Shown in pieces: positions 18,833 to 27,649 of a DNA stretch of 64,000 nucleotides. The stretch's first letter is position 1. Each line of letters opens with the position of its first letter. Source of the DNA: Polyangiaceae bacterium (GTDB taxonomy: Bacteria; Myxococcota_A; Polyangia; Polyangiales; Polyangiaceae); assembly GCA_020633235.1 (NCBI GenBank), contig JACKEA010000005.1, positions 682,001 through 746,000 of the forward strand, given 5' to 3'. A program made the position numbers and the translations under genes. The notes under the pieces were generated by a model. That model did not search any database. It was not told the origin of the DNA and worked only from the letters and a program-made list of their open reading frames with translations.

Positions 18833-18943
18833 ATGAATTCCCAGCGCACCATTCACAAGCCGATGCCGGCGCCGTCCTTCGTGGACGTGCTCGCCTATGG
18901 GCATCTGCTCGCGGCCGGGAACGAGAGGCGTCTCATGCGCTGA
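18833..18943 (+). CDS. Candidate leader peptide of the MATE gene, 36 aa
   Basis: A short ORF (begins MNSQRTIHKPMPAPSFVDV, ends NERRLMR) with AAGGA 8 bases before the ATG. Its stop is 26 bases before a strong intrinsic terminator, which in turn lies just ahead of the MATE start. This layout fits an attenuation leader. No obvious run of one amino acid or known stall motif is visible. It could also be a short independent protein. Confidence 0.4.
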   Translation: MNSQRTIHKPMPAPSFVDVLAYGHLLAAGNERRLMR

Positions 18944-18969
18944 TCAGGCACAAAAAGCCGGTTTTCCTG

Positions 18970-19003
18970 CCGCGGGCACCTTCGGGTCCCCGCGGTTTTT
19001 TTT
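18970..19003 (+). terminator. Intrinsic terminator in the MATE leader (candidate attenuator)
   Basis: Stem CCGCGGGCACC / GGTCCCCGCGG (one mismatch), UUCG loop, then eight T. It ends 16 bases before the MATE ATG, which leaves no room for a promoter between. MATE transcription must therefore pass through it, so it probably works as a conditional attenuator. GCGGC near the end of the leader ORF could pair with GCCGC in the 5' arm as an anti-terminator. Confidence 0.65.
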
Positions 19004-19019
19004 GCTTTCGGAGAACGTC

Positions 19020-20405
19020 ATGAATCCCCCCTTTCGACAAAGTCTGCTCTGGAAATACAAACCCGTCCCCGAGTTGGTGCGGCTGGCGTGGCCGATCGCC
19101 GTCTCGATGCTCTCGTACAGCATCATGACGCTGGTCGACACGCTCTTCGTCGGCCGGCTCGGGGCTTCGGCGCTCGCTGCCGTGGGCATCGGCGGCGTGA
19201 CGTCGTTCACTCTGATCTGCTTCGGGTTCGGCGCACTTCGCTCGGCCAAGGTAGTCGTGAGCCAAGCCGTGGGCGCCGGGCGCCGGGACGACGTCCGCGC
19301 CGTGGTGAGCGCGGCGGTCGTCTTGGCGCTCGGGCTCGGTGCCATCGCCGTGCTCGGCGGTCGGCTCTTGGTTCGCGTGCTGCCGGATCTGGTCCAGCAG
19401 GGCCACGCCGGCGCGCTGGCCGCCGATTACCTCTGGGTCCGGAACCTGGGAGCGCCCGTCGCTCTCGTCTCCATTGCGCTCAAGGAGAGTCGCTACGGTC
19501 TGGGTGACACGCGCTCACCCATGGTGGCGACGCTGGCCGCCAACGTCACCAACGTGGCGCTGGATGCGGCGTTCATCTGGGGCCTCGGCCTCGGCGTGCG
19601 CGGCGCGGCCTGGGCCACGGTCGCCGGCTACGTGGTGGAAGCGGGCTTGATGCTGTTCATCACGCTGCGGACGACGGACGGCATCGCGCCCGTTCGGCTG
19701 CGCGAGGTGTCGCGGCTGCTCTCCCTGGGATTACCCATGGGACTGCAGTTCGTGCTGGAGGTCGGCTCCTTCACGGTTCTCGTCGCGCTCCTGGCGCGGG
19801 TCGGAGAAGTGGACGTGGCGGCGCACCAGATCGCGCTGCAGCTGTGCCACTTCTCGTTCCTGCCCGCGATGGCGCTGGGCGAGGCCGCGTCGGTCCTCGT
19901 CGGGCAAGCCGTCGGCGCCAACGAAGACGATCTCGTGCGCCCCGTCGCACGACGCGCCTTCGCTCTCGCCAGCGCGTACACCGGGAGCTGTGCCCTCGGC
20001 TTCGTGCTGTTCGCGGGCCCCTTGGCACGAGCCTTCACGACGGACGCTCGGGTCATCGCGCTCACGGTACAGCTCCTGTACGTCGCCGCGGTGTTCCAGG
20101 TGTTCGACGGAGCCAACGGCGTGGCTCGCTCGGTCCTTCGAGGAACCGGAGACGTACGCTACTCGGCGGTGATCTCGGTCACTATCGCCTGGCTGTGCAC
20201 GCCGACCCTCACCTGGCTCCTCGGCATCCACCTGGGGCTCGGCGCTCTGGGTGGTTGGATTGGGCTGTGCATCGAGATCGTTGCAGGAGCCGCGGCGCTC
20301 TGGTGGCGCCTCGAACGGGGCGGTTGGCGGACGGCGGCGGGACGCTCCCGCGCGGAGCTCGATCGAGCACCGACCTCGCGCGTTCCGGCGCCCGCCACGA
20401 GCTGA
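19020..20405 (+). CDS. MATE-family efflux transporter
   Basis: Cation-coupled multidrug/metabolite exporter of the cytoplasmic membrane. 461 aa with about 12 membrane helices in two repeats. The first starts with LAWPIAVSMLSYSIMTLVDTLFVGRLGASALAAVG, the family hallmark in NorM/DinF-type proteins, and the second with LSLGLPMGLQFVLEVGSF. VLRGTGDVRYS matches the conserved RGxGD motif. The ATG follows GGAG by 6 bases. It is preceded by a leader ORF and terminator and followed by its own terminator at 20411. Substrate unknown. Confidence 0.9.
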   Translation: MNPPFRQSLLWKYKPVPELVRLAWPIAVSMLSYSIMTLVDTLFVGRLGASALAAVGIGGVTSFTLICFGFGALRSAKVVVSQAVGAGRRDDVRAVVSAAVVLALGLGAIAVLGGRLLVRVLPDLVQQGHAGALAADYLWVRNLGAPVALVSIALKESRYGLGDTRSPMVATLAANVTNVALDAAFIWGLGLGVRGAAWATVAGYVVEAGLMLFITLRTTDGIAPVRLREVSRLLSLGLPMGLQFVLEVGSFTVLVALLARVGEVDVAAHQIALQLCHFSFLPAMALGEAASVLVGQAVGANEDDLVRPVARRAFALASAYTGSCALGFVLFAGPLARAFTTDARVIALTVQLLYVAAVFQVFDGANGVARSVLRGTGDVRYSAVISVTIAWLCTPTLTWLLGIHLGLGALGGWIGLCIEIVAGAAALWWRLERGGWRTAAGRSRAELDRAPTSRVPAPATS

Positions 20406-20410
20406 CAGGT

Positions 20411-20454
20411 GACATCCCCGCCGGCCATCGAGGGCCCGGCGGGGACGTCTTTTT
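20411..20454 (+). terminator. Intrinsic terminator after the MATE gene
   Basis: Stem GACATCCCCGCCGG / CCGGCGGGGACGTC (one mismatch), short loop, then five T (broken only by the stem's end). It starts 6 bp after the stop codon. Confidence 0.8.
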
Positions 20455-20492
20455 CGCCAGCCTACCCAGCTGCGCTACGCTGCGAGAAGATC

Positions 20493-20813
20493 ATGGCGGA
20501 ATCCGAGGCGTTCGACTGGGTGGCCACTGCGCTGGAACAGCGCACGCACCTGTCGCGCCTCGAGGCGCGGGGGACGGTGCGCCTGGTGTTGAAGAACGCC
20601 GGCCTCGACCCCACCAGCGTGGCCGTGTACCAGATGCAGGTGGTGCTCGAGCGGCTGATGGCTTCCGCGCTGCAGAAGCGCAAGGTGGCCGACGCGGCCG
20701 CGCTGTGCCGCGCTCTCGCTGCGGAGCTCAAGGGCGCAGTCAGCCAGGAGCGCCAGGGCGAAACCGCTTACGACGTATTCGAACGCTTGGATGGCGGAAG
20801 GTCGAAGTCATGA
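20493..20813 (+). CDS. Hypothetical protein, 106 aa
   Basis: A small, helical, soluble protein (MAESEAFDWVATALEQRTHL..., SVAVYQMQVVLERLMASALQKR...). No family recognised. The start was set at the ATG at 20493, just after the MATE terminator; the longer frame from 20409 would run through the terminator. It overlaps the next gene by four bases (ATGA), so it is the first gene of a small operon. Confidence 0.65.
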   Translation: MAESEAFDWVATALEQRTHLSRLEARGTVRLVLKNAGLDPTSVAVYQMQVVLERLMASALQKRKVADAAALCRALAAELKGAVSQERQGETAYDVFERLDGGRSKS

Positions 20814-21580
20814 AGTACGCGATCTTGTTCGGCGTCGCGCTCTTCATGCTGGTGTCCCTAGTGGTGGGCAGCCGCCTCTTGTGGCTGTTCAAGCGCACCC
20901 GCAAGGCGCCAGAGCTATTCATGGCCCTGGCGCTGTTGTGCGCCGGATTCTTGGCGTTCGCCGTCGGGACGATCGGCAAGGTGTTGATAGTCGGACATCC
21001 CGAGCTGCGCACGCCGTTGACCATCCTCGGGCTTTGCTTCGAGTACATCGGCTGCAGCGCGATGGCGCTGTTCGCGTGGCGCGTGTTTCACCAGAAGAAG
21101 GCATGGGCCAAGGCCACCGTCACGCTCTTCTTCGTGCTCGCGGCGTCGGTGTTCGCCGCGGAGCTTTCGACGGGCGAATACCTCCGCTACTCGGACACAC
21201 AGCTCTCTTCCGGCCCCTGGATCCCCCTCGCCCTCGTCGTCCGAGGCCTGGCCCCCACTTGGCTGTCCTTCGAGTGCTTCCGTTTCCACCGGCAGCTCCG
21301 GCGCCGCGCTCGCATCGGCTTGGCGGAGCCCTTGGTGGTGCAGCGCGTCGGGCTGTGGGGCTTGGCCATGCTGGCCTCGGCGCTGGCCTACGTGGTCCCG
21401 GTCCTGCACCGGCTCGTGTATCACACGGGGCTGCGCGATCACCTGTGGGCGATCACCACGGTTTCCGTGTTGGCAACGGTATCCGCCATCGCCCTGTGGT
21501 GGGCGTTCTTCCCGCCCCAGGGCTACCGCAAGCGAATGGCGATGATGTCCTTGTCGGACGCGGGGCCAGACTCCCGCTGA
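20810..21580 (+). CDS. Hypothetical 7-helix membrane protein, 256 aa
   Basis: Seven predicted membrane segments: near residues 3-25, 37-60, 68-90, 99-118, 137-158, 180-200 and 212-235. The topology resembles bacterial 7TM sensor domains, but there is no attached signalling domain. It ends with a short basic tail. Its start overlaps the stop of the 106-aa protein, and the methyltransferase follows 26 bp later. Function unknown. Confidence 0.7.
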   Translation: MKYAILFGVALFMLVSLVVGSRLLWLFKRTRKAPELFMALALLCAGFLAFAVGTIGKVLIVGHPELRTPLTILGLCFEYIGCSAMALFAWRVFHQKKAWAKATVTLFFVLAASVFAAELSTGEYLRYSDTQLSSGPWIPLALVVRGLAPTWLSFECFRFHRQLRRRARIGLAEPLVVQRVGLWGLAMLASALAYVVPVLHRLVYHTGLRDHLWAITTVSVLATVSAIALWWAFFPPQGYRKRMAMMSLSDAGPDSR

Positions 21581-21606
21581 GGCAGATGCGGTACCATGCT
21601 GCGAGC

Positions 21607-22212
21607 ATGGACCGCGAAGACTGGAACCAGCGTTACGCCGCCAAAGAGCTGATCTGGACCGCCGACGCCAATCGGTTCCTGGTCGCCGAAGCGAAGCAGC
21701 TCACCCCCGGCAAGGCGTTGGATCTCGCCGCCGGCGAAGGGCGCAACGCGGTGTGGCTCGCCGAGCAGGGCTGGCGCGTCGTCGCCGTGGACTTCTCCGA
21801 CGTCGCCCTGGACAAGGCCAAGCAGCTTGCGGAGGCACGCGGCGTAGCGGAGCGCGTACAGCGGACGGTCTCCGACCTTCGCAACTACGAGCCCGAGGCG
21901 GGAGCGTTCGATCTCGTCGTGATCCTGTATCTTCAAATCCCCCAGCACGAGCTCGCGCCCATCATCGCCCGCGGTGCGGACGCCGTGGCTCCGGGCGGCA
22001 CGTTCCTCTTGGTGGGCCACGATTCCGCGAATCTCGAGCACGGCTACGGCGGCCCGCAGCATCCAAGCGTGCTGTACACCGCGGATCAGGTGGTGGCGGC
22101 GCTCGGAGGGCGGCTGCAGATCGAAAAGGCCGGCCCCGTGGAGCGGCCCGTGGAAACGGACGACGGGCCGCGCGTTGCCATCGACTGCTTGGTACGCGGG
22201 AAGCGCCCGTGA
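21607..22212 (+). CDS. SAM-dependent methyltransferase (class I)
   Basis: 201 aa. Motif I is ALDLAAGEGRNAVWLAEQG (about residues 37-55), motif II VVAVDFSDVALDKA, and motif IV FDLVVILYLQIP, followed by a post-core GGTFLLVGHDSANL. The N-terminal DWNQRYAAKELIWTADANRFL is typical of the TehB/thiopurine-type small methyltransferases. The methyl acceptor is unknown. Third gene of the small operon from 20493; its last codons overlap the next gene (GTGA). Confidence 0.85.
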   Translation: MDREDWNQRYAAKELIWTADANRFLVAEAKQLTPGKALDLAAGEGRNAVWLAEQGWRVVAVDFSDVALDKAKQLAEARGVAERVQRTVSDLRNYEPEAGAFDLVVILYLQIPQHELAPIIARGADAVAPGGTFLLVGHDSANLEHGYGGPQHPSVLYTADQVVAALGGRLQIEKAGPVERPVETDDGPRVAIDCLVRGKRP

Positions 22213-22844
22213 AGCCGCTCCTGCCATCGACGGCGCTTCTCCTGCTGGCCTGCTCGACCCACGCCCCGGCCGAACGGAGCACGAGCGTCGAGTCCGGAGC
22301 GCTCGAGGTAGCGCGCCCTGCCCGATGGGTGACCGGCGACCGGGGTTTCCCTTGCGGTGACGGCGAGACGGAAGGCCCCGTGGAGCGGCTCGCGGCGAAG
22401 AACGGGAGCTTCACGGTCAGCGTGGCCGGCCCCAGCGGCAGCGGCCACTACTGGACCGCGCAGGTCGCGCTGCCGGCTCGTTCGGGCTTCTGCTTGTCGA
22501 CGTCCACGGTGGGCTGGCGCCACGTGGGTGGCACCCGCCCACTGGCGCTGCGCCTGGCGCCGCTCATCCGTTGGGTCCAAGACGTAGACGGCGACGGCGT
22601 GGACGAGCTGGTCGTGCCGACCTCCATCCCGCTCCGCCCGGAGAGCAGCCTGAGCGACTACGTCGTCAGCGTGACGGTCTACGACTACGGCCCCCAGCGT
22701 TTCTCGCCCAACGCGAGCAAGACACGCGCCCTCGAGGAACGCATTGCCCGCGCATATTACGACGCCAGCCGCAGGACGGATGTCCCCGCCGCGACGCGCG
22801 ACCATTTCCGTCGTGCGGCCGTGCTCCTTCGCCGTGAGGGATAG
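22209..22844 (+). CDS. Putative lipoprotein with an EF-hand-like motif
   Basis: 211 aa, starts at a GTG overlapping the methyltransferase stop. The N-terminus (MKPLLPSTALLLLACS) reads as a short lipoprotein signal with a lipobox LLAC. VQDVDGDGVDELVVP resembles a calcium-binding DxDxDGxxD loop as in FG-GAP proteins. The rest is not recognised. Last gene of the operon, convergent with the hybrid kinase. Confidence 0.65.
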   Translation: MKPLLPSTALLLLACSTHAPAERSTSVESGALEVARPARWVTGDRGFPCGDGETEGPVERLAAKNGSFTVSVAGPSGSGHYWTAQVALPARSGFCLSTSTVGWRHVGGTRPLALRLAPLIRWVQDVDGDGVDELVVPTSIPLRPESSLSDYVVSVTVYDYGPQRFSPNASKTRALEERIARAYYDASRRTDVPAATRDHFRRAAVLLRREG

Positions 22845-22855
22845 CGCGCGCCGGC

Positions 22856-24769
22856 TCAACTCGGCGTGGCGCTACGGCGCGCGAGCAGGCCGTGGACCCT
22901 GGCGGCCAGGGCATCTGGAGCGAACGGCTTGGCCAGGAACGCCACGTTGTCGCCACTCAGCACCAGCTCGTCGAGGTCGCGCGGATAGCCGGAAATGAAC
23001 AGCACCGGCAACCGGGGTCGCTCCCGCCACAGGCGCTTCGCCAGCTCTTGTCCTCCCATCAGCGGCATCACCACGTCGGTGACGACCAGGTCCAAGGGGC
23101 CTTCGTGCTGCTCCAGGCTGGCGAGCGCCTCGTGACCATTGAAAGCTTCCAGCACCGTGTACCCCGCTCTTCGAAGGGTGCTCACGATGAGACGGTGGAC
23201 CGCGGGCTCGTCCTCCGCGACCAACAGCGTCCCCTCCCCGCGCGGCGGTTCGGACACGGTTCGAGCAACGGGCTCGACTGCGGGGCCCTCTGCAGCCGGC
23301 AGTAGGATTTCGAAGGTCGTGCCCTTGGACACTTCGCTGTGCACCGCAATGCGGCCGCCCGCTTGCTCCACGATGCTCGAGCTCGTGGCCAAGCCGAGAC
23401 CGCTGCCGCCGTCCCGCTTGGTCGTGAAGAACGGCTCGAAGATGTGCGCGCGAACCTCTGCCGACATGCCGATCCCCGTATCGGTCACGCGCAGCACCAC
23501 CCAACGGCAGTCTTCTTCATCGTCTTGGATGTCCGTCGCGATCGTCAACCGACCGCCTGCCGGCATTGCATCGCGGGCGTTCACCGCGAGATTCACCAAC
23601 AGCTGCTCGAAGCGACCGGGGTCGACCAGCACCGCCGGGAGCTCTTCGCCGAAGAGGGTGACGAGCTCCACGTCTTCACCGATGAGGCGCCGCAACAGGC
23701 GGTCCAGACGAAGAACCAGCCCGTTGAGATCCACGAGCTCGGGTTCGGCGACCTGCTTGCGCGCAAGCGCCAGGAGCTGCCCGGTGATCTCCGCCGCCCG
23801 TTGCGCGGCGTCGCCGATCTCCTCCACGCTGCCACGGGCCGGGTGGTCGCCGGAGAGGGATCGCCGTCCGAGCTCCACGTATCCCAGAATCACCGTCAGC
23901 AGGTTGTTGAAGTCGTGCGCGATGCCACCGGCGAGCTGGCCGACGGCCTCCATTCTCTGGGCGCGACGCAACTGCTCCTCGAGACGGCGCCGCTCGGTGA
24001 CGTCGATGACGATCGAATGCAGGAGGCTGTCTCCGCCCACCGTGATCGGCCCCGAGTACACCTCGACGTCGCGCACCTCGCCGCTCGCGAGCCGATGCTG
24101 GAAGTTGAAGAACAAGCGCCGCTCGCTGCGGGCCCGGTCCATTTCTTCCAGGATTTGCTCGTGCGGCGCGACGTTGATGTCCAGAATCGTCTTGCTCAGG
24201 AGCTCCGGCTTGGAGAAGCCGTAAAACCGGACCGCGGCATCGTTGGCGTCCACGATGCTCGCCGTCGTCGGATCGATCACGATCTTCACTGCCGTGTTCG
24301 TGTCGAAGATCTGTCGATAGCGTCGCTCGCTCTCCTCCAAGCGCAGCTTTGCATCCTGCAGCTCGGTGATGTCCCGCCCCTCGGGCATCAGGTACATCGG
24401 CCCGTCGGGACCCATGAGCGCCTTGACGGAGAAGTCGACGAAGCGCGTGTCTCCGCTGCGTGTCACGTGACTGGCGATGAATCGAACCGTGTCCCCCGCG
24501 AGGGCCTGGCGAGTGGCCGCCCTGACGAGCAGTGCGAGCTCCGTAGAATGCGCCCACCAGGGCGTCTCCCAGAACGGCCTTCCCCGCACGGCGTCAGCTT
24601 CCAGATCTGCCAGAGCGAGGGCGGTCTGGTTGACGTCCACCACGTTGCCGTCCAGATCCAAGAGCGCCATGAAATGCTCGCTCTGGTCGAGCATCGCGCG
24701 CAGCAAGGAAGGAGAAAGCGCGGCGTCCGAAGACACCACACCCCCGGCGCTTCCCTCCTCTCTGGACAT
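22856..24769 (-). CDS. PAS hybrid sensor histidine kinase with receiver domain
   Basis: Cytoplasmic, 637 aa. Domains in order: PAS (about 20-135), PAS (about 145-265), HisKA with GGIAHDFNNLLTVILGY (His285), HATPase_c with NLAVNARDAMPAGG and DTGIGM...GGSGLGLA, and a C-terminal receiver with the Asp in LVVTDVVMP (about 520-633). The HDFNN type of H-box is common in delta-group hybrid kinases. It lies 48 bp after the membrane kinase, on the same strand as the cus and ntrC-type genes, and probably belongs to that signalling unit. Input signal unknown. Confidence 0.9.
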   Translation of the reverse strand: MSREEGSAGGVVSSDAALSPSLLRAMLDQSEHFMALLDLDGNVVDVNQTALALADLEADAVRGRPFWETPWWAHSTELALLVRAATRQALAGDTVRFIASHVTRSGDTRFVDFSVKALMGPDGPMYLMPEGRDITELQDAKLRLEESERRYRQIFDTNTAVKIVIDPTTASIVDANDAAVRFYGFSKPELLSKTILDINVAPHEQILEEMDRARSERRLFFNFQHRLASGEVRDVEVYSGPITVGGDSLLHSIVIDVTERRRLEEQLRRAQRMEAVGQLAGGIAHDFNNLLTVILGYVELGRRSLSGDHPARGSVEEIGDAAQRAAEITGQLLALARKQVAEPELVDLNGLVLRLDRLLRRLIGEDVELVTLFGEELPAVLVDPGRFEQLLVNLAVNARDAMPAGGRLTIATDIQDDEEDCRWVVLRVTDTGIGMSAEVRAHIFEPFFTTKRDGGSGLGLATSSSIVEQAGGRIAVHSEVSKGTTFEILLPAAEGPAVEPVARTVSEPPRGEGTLLVAEDEPAVHRLIVSTLRRAGYTVLEAFNGHEALASLEQHEGPLDLVVTDVVMPLMGGQELAKRLWRERPRLPVLFISGYPRDLDELVLSGDNVAFLAKPFAPDALAARVHGLLARRSATPS

Positions 24770-24817
24770 TTTCTCGTCAGGGTATTTGCTTTGTCGCGTT
24801 CTTCATAGAGGCGGCGG

Positions 24818-25921
24818 TCAAATAGCGGGCAGCCACACCGAGAACCGCACGCCGAGACCCGCGTTCTCGGCCTCGATGAAACCACCGTGCTGCTCGACGA
24901 TCCTCGCGGAGATGCTCAAACCGAGACCCGCGCCCCCCTCGGCGCCCGCATGGAACGGATCGAAGAGATGGTCGACCTCATTGCTCGGAATCGGCGGACC
25001 GTCGTTTTCCACCACCAGTCCATGGTGGTCGCCCGAGTCCCCGGCGGGCTCCACCCGCACCTCGATGGCGCCTCCGTCTTGGACGGCGCGCAAGGCGTTG
25101 AGCACGATGTTCAAAGCGACCTGCGTCAACTGGTCGCGATCGCCGCGGACGCGGGTGGGTCGCTCTGGAACGCTGGCGCTCAGCTGAATGCCCCGCTTGC
25201 GCGCATCCACGCCGACCAGCTCGGTGAGCTGCGTGACCACCTCTCCGAGGTCGAGCTCCTGGAGATCCGGAGGTTGAGGCTTGGCGAAGGAGACGAAGCG
25301 ATCGGCGATGCGGTGCAATCGATCCAGCTCCGCGACGTGCAGCTCCCACATTCGGCGCTCGTCGCTGCCCTCGGCAATCACGGGGTCGATGATCTCCGCG
25401 GTGCCCTTGAGCGAATGGAGCGGGTTCTTGATCTCGTGAGCCACGCCCGCGACCACCTCCCCCAAGGCGCTGAGGCGCCCCGCTCGCACCAGCTGGTCCT
25501 GCAATCGGCGCTGCTCGTCGAGCGCCCGAGCAAGCTCGACGCGGCGCTTGCGCTCTCGGTCTGCCAGCACGCCGGCGACGCCTCCGACGATGTTGTAGAG
25601 CACGACCTCGAGCGCCTTGTGCACCGTGTCGGCGGGGTCCATGTGCGCGAGGTGGCCGAGGTGTACGAATGCATGCGGCAAGTACGTGGCGCTCACCACC
25701 AAGGCCGCCGAAATTCCGCCGCGAGTTCCGACCAAGAACGCCGCGACGATGATGGGCAAGTAGTACAGCCGCCGCAGGACGTCGTGCACCCAGTACAAGT
25801 CGCTGCTGGTTGCGTAGTGAAGCGCCCCAATGCAAGCGATGGGCAGCCACACGAACAGCACCATGGGGCGCGAAAGCAGCCGCGTGCGCAGAGGCGCGAG
25901 CTCAGTCGCGGCTGATCCCAT
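24818..25921 (-). CDS. Membrane histidine kinase, NtrB/ZraS-like partner of the adjacent regulator
   Basis: 367 aa. The N-terminal ~120 residues hold about four membrane helices with short loops (LFVWLPIACIGALHY, YYLPIIVAAFLVGTRGG...). A coiled segment follows, then HisKA with VVAGVAHEIKNPLHSLKG (His162) and HATPase_c with LNIVLNALRAVQDGG and GGAGLGLSIS. It overlaps the NtrC-type regulator by 20 bp, so they are a cognate pair. Since both lie in the cus operon, a membrane or periplasmic metal signal is the likely input (inference). It lacks the large periplasmic domain of ZraS. Confidence 0.9.
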   Translation of the reverse strand: MGSAATELAPLRTRLLSRPMVLFVWLPIACIGALHYATSSDLYWVHDVLRRLYYLPIIVAAFLVGTRGGISAALVVSATYLPHAFVHLGHLAHMDPADTVHKALEVVLYNIVGGVAGVLADRERKRRVELARALDEQRRLQDQLVRAGRLSALGEVVAGVAHEIKNPLHSLKGTAEIIDPVIAEGSDERRMWELHVAELDRLHRIADRFVSFAKPQPPDLQELDLGEVVTQLTELVGVDARKRGIQLSASVPERPTRVRGDRDQLTQVALNIVLNALRAVQDGGAIEVRVEPAGDSGDHHGLVVENDGPPIPSNEVDHLFDPFHAGAEGGAGLGLSISARIVEQHGGFIEAENAGLGVRFSVWLPAI

Positions 25922-27254
25922 ACTTGACCATTCGATAGGCCAGCACGTGGCGGGGCACCCGCAAGTACTGGGCTGCCTGGCTGACGTTGCCGTGCTTCAG
26001 CGCCAACACCCGCTCGATGACGCGCTTCTCCAGGTCTACGAGCCCCAGGCCGTCGGGGGGAAGGTCCGGCCACTCCATCGCGGTGCCGGCCTCCGGCTGG
26101 TCGTCCCTCGGCGGGAGATCGTCCAGTTGGAGGGTGTCACCGTCACACAAGATCACCAAGCGCTCGCAAGCGTTCTCCAGTTGACGCACGTTGCCCGGCC
26201 ACGGGCGCGCCCGGAGCTCTGCGATGACGTCCTCCGGCAGGGACAGCTCGCGGCCGCGCGCGAATCGCTCCACGAAGTGCCGCGCCAGCGGCGCGATTTC
26301 CTCCGGTCGCTCTCGAAGCGGCGGCACTCGCACCTCGAGGACGTTGATGCGATACAGGAGATCCTCGCGGAAGCTTCCCTCGCGGGCCATGTGGGCCAGG
26401 TCGCGGTTGGTGGCCGCCAGAAGTCGCACGTCGACGACAACGGGTCGATCGCCACCGACCACGTCGACAACGCGCTCCTGCAGCACGCGCAACAGCTTCC
26501 CCTGCAGCGAGGGAGGCATCTCGCCGATCTCGTCCAAGAACAGCGTGCCGCCTTCGGCCTGCCGAAAGCGCCCCTCGCGTGCCCGGGTCGCTCCGGTGAA
26601 CGCGCCCTTCTCGTGACCGAACAGCTCGCTCTCGAGCAAATCTCCCGGGACCGCGGCACAGTTGATGGCGACGAAGGGACCGTCCGCACGGCCGCTGTGG
26701 GCATGCACCCGCCGCGCGACCAGCTCCTTGCCCGTGCCCGTCTCGCCGGTGATGAGCACCGTGGCGTCGGAGGCGGCGACACGATCCGCGATCTCCAGCA
26801 CGCGGCGCATCGCCTCCGAAGCGGCGACCAGCGGTCTTTCCACCCCTGCCGCGTTCCGCCGGAGGCGGCGCACCTCGTCCCGAAGCTGTCGCCCTTCGAG
26901 GGCGCGTTCCACCGACAACAGCAGGTGATCCCGGTTGAAGGGCTTGCCGACGAAGTCGGCGGCCCCCTGCTTCATCGCTTCTACGGCAGTCTCCACGCTG
27001 CCATAGGCGGTGATCACCAGCACTGGGACGTCCGGCGCCTTCACCTTCACGGAGCGCAGCACGTCCAGACCGCTGATGCCGGGCATGCGCACGTCGGTGA
27101 TCACGAGGGCGTGAACGTCGGGGGAGAACCGCGCGAGCGCCTCTTCTCCCGACGCCACGGCGTCGACGTCGTAGCCGGCCTTTCGGAGATTGTAGCTGCC
27201 GAGCTCGCGCCCCGCGGCGTCGTCTTCGACGAACAGGATCCGAGCTTCGGGCAT
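25902..27254 (-). CDS. NtrC-family sigma-54-dependent response regulator
   Basis: 450 aa. Receiver with Asp54 (VITDVRMPG), AAA+ domain with Walker A (ITGETGTGKELVA), the sigma-54 contact motif GAFTGA and GGTLFLDEIGEMP, and a Fis-type helix-turn-helix (HGNVSQAAQYLRVPRHVLAYR). All features needed to drive sigma-54 promoters are intact. It sits 5 bp after a small lipoprotein gene at the end of cusCBA and overlaps its kinase gene. Near-consensus sigma-54 promoters upstream of cusC, the cupredoxins, the PII-like gene and copA make this the probable activator of the island, and possibly of its own operon. Confidence 0.92.
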   Translation of the reverse strand: MPEARILFVEDDAAGRELGSYNLRKAGYDVDAVASGEEALARFSPDVHALVITDVRMPGISGLDVLRSVKVKAPDVPVLVITAYGSVETAVEAMKQGAADFVGKPFNRDHLLLSVERALEGRQLRDEVRRLRRNAAGVERPLVAASEAMRRVLEIADRVAASDATVLITGETGTGKELVARRVHAHSGRADGPFVAINCAAVPGDLLESELFGHEKGAFTGATRAREGRFRQAEGGTLFLDEIGEMPPSLQGKLLRVLQERVVDVVGGDRPVVVDVRLLAATNRDLAHMAREGSFREDLLYRINVLEVRVPPLRERPEEIAPLARHFVERFARGRELSLPEDVIAELRARPWPGNVRQLENACERLVILCDGDTLQLDDLPPRDDQPEAGTAMEWPDLPPDGLGLVDLEKRVIERVLALKHGNVSQAAQYLRVPRHVLAYRMVKYGISRD

Positions 27255-27259
27255 CTCGA

Positions 27260-27529
27260 TCAGCCGCAGCTACCGGGTGCGCAACCGCTCGGCGAACACT
27301 TCTTCTCCTTGCTCTTGGCCCCCTTGTCACCCGTGGATGCGCTCGCCGCGGGAGCCACCTCCTTCGCCTCCACCGCCGCACCGCTCTTGTCGTTGGCGGA
27401 CGCCACCGGCTCGGTCTTGGTCTCGGCAGTCGCCGGCTCCGGCTTCGGCTCCTCGGTCGATTTGTTGCAGGCCGTGATCAAAAGCCCGCTGAGAACTGCT
27501 GCAATCTCCACCGCTGCTACTCGCTTCAT
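27260..27529 (-). CDS. Small lipoprotein with Cys-rich tail, 89 aa
   Basis: Lipoprotein signal MKRVAAVEIAAVLSGLLITAC. The body is a low-complexity Lys/Glu/Ala/Pro linker, and the C-terminus ends in KKCSPSGCAPGSCG, three cysteines that could bind copper or silver. I set the start at the ATG at 27529; the frame is open further up but would enter cusA. It lies between the pump and the regulator in one operon, 120 bp after cusA. A periplasmic metal carrier or sensor accessory is a guess. Confidence 0.65.
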   Translation of the reverse strand: MKRVAAVEIAAVLSGLLITACNKSTEEPKPEPATAETKTEPVASANDKSGAAVEAKEVAPAASASTGDKGAKSKEKKCSPSGCAPGSCG

Positions 27530-27649
27530 GAATCCTCCGGCGCCTTTCCATCCCCAAGCGAGGCCGCGCATGATGCGCGGCGCGCGCACGATTGTGGCAC
27601 GGAGGGACTCCAAGCGCAGCACCGAGATCGTCTGTCCATGCGACACCAC

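Noticed and set aside
20409..20492. Upstream extension of the 106-aa gene
   Set aside because: It would run through the intrinsic terminator after the MATE gene; the ATG at 20493 is the better start.
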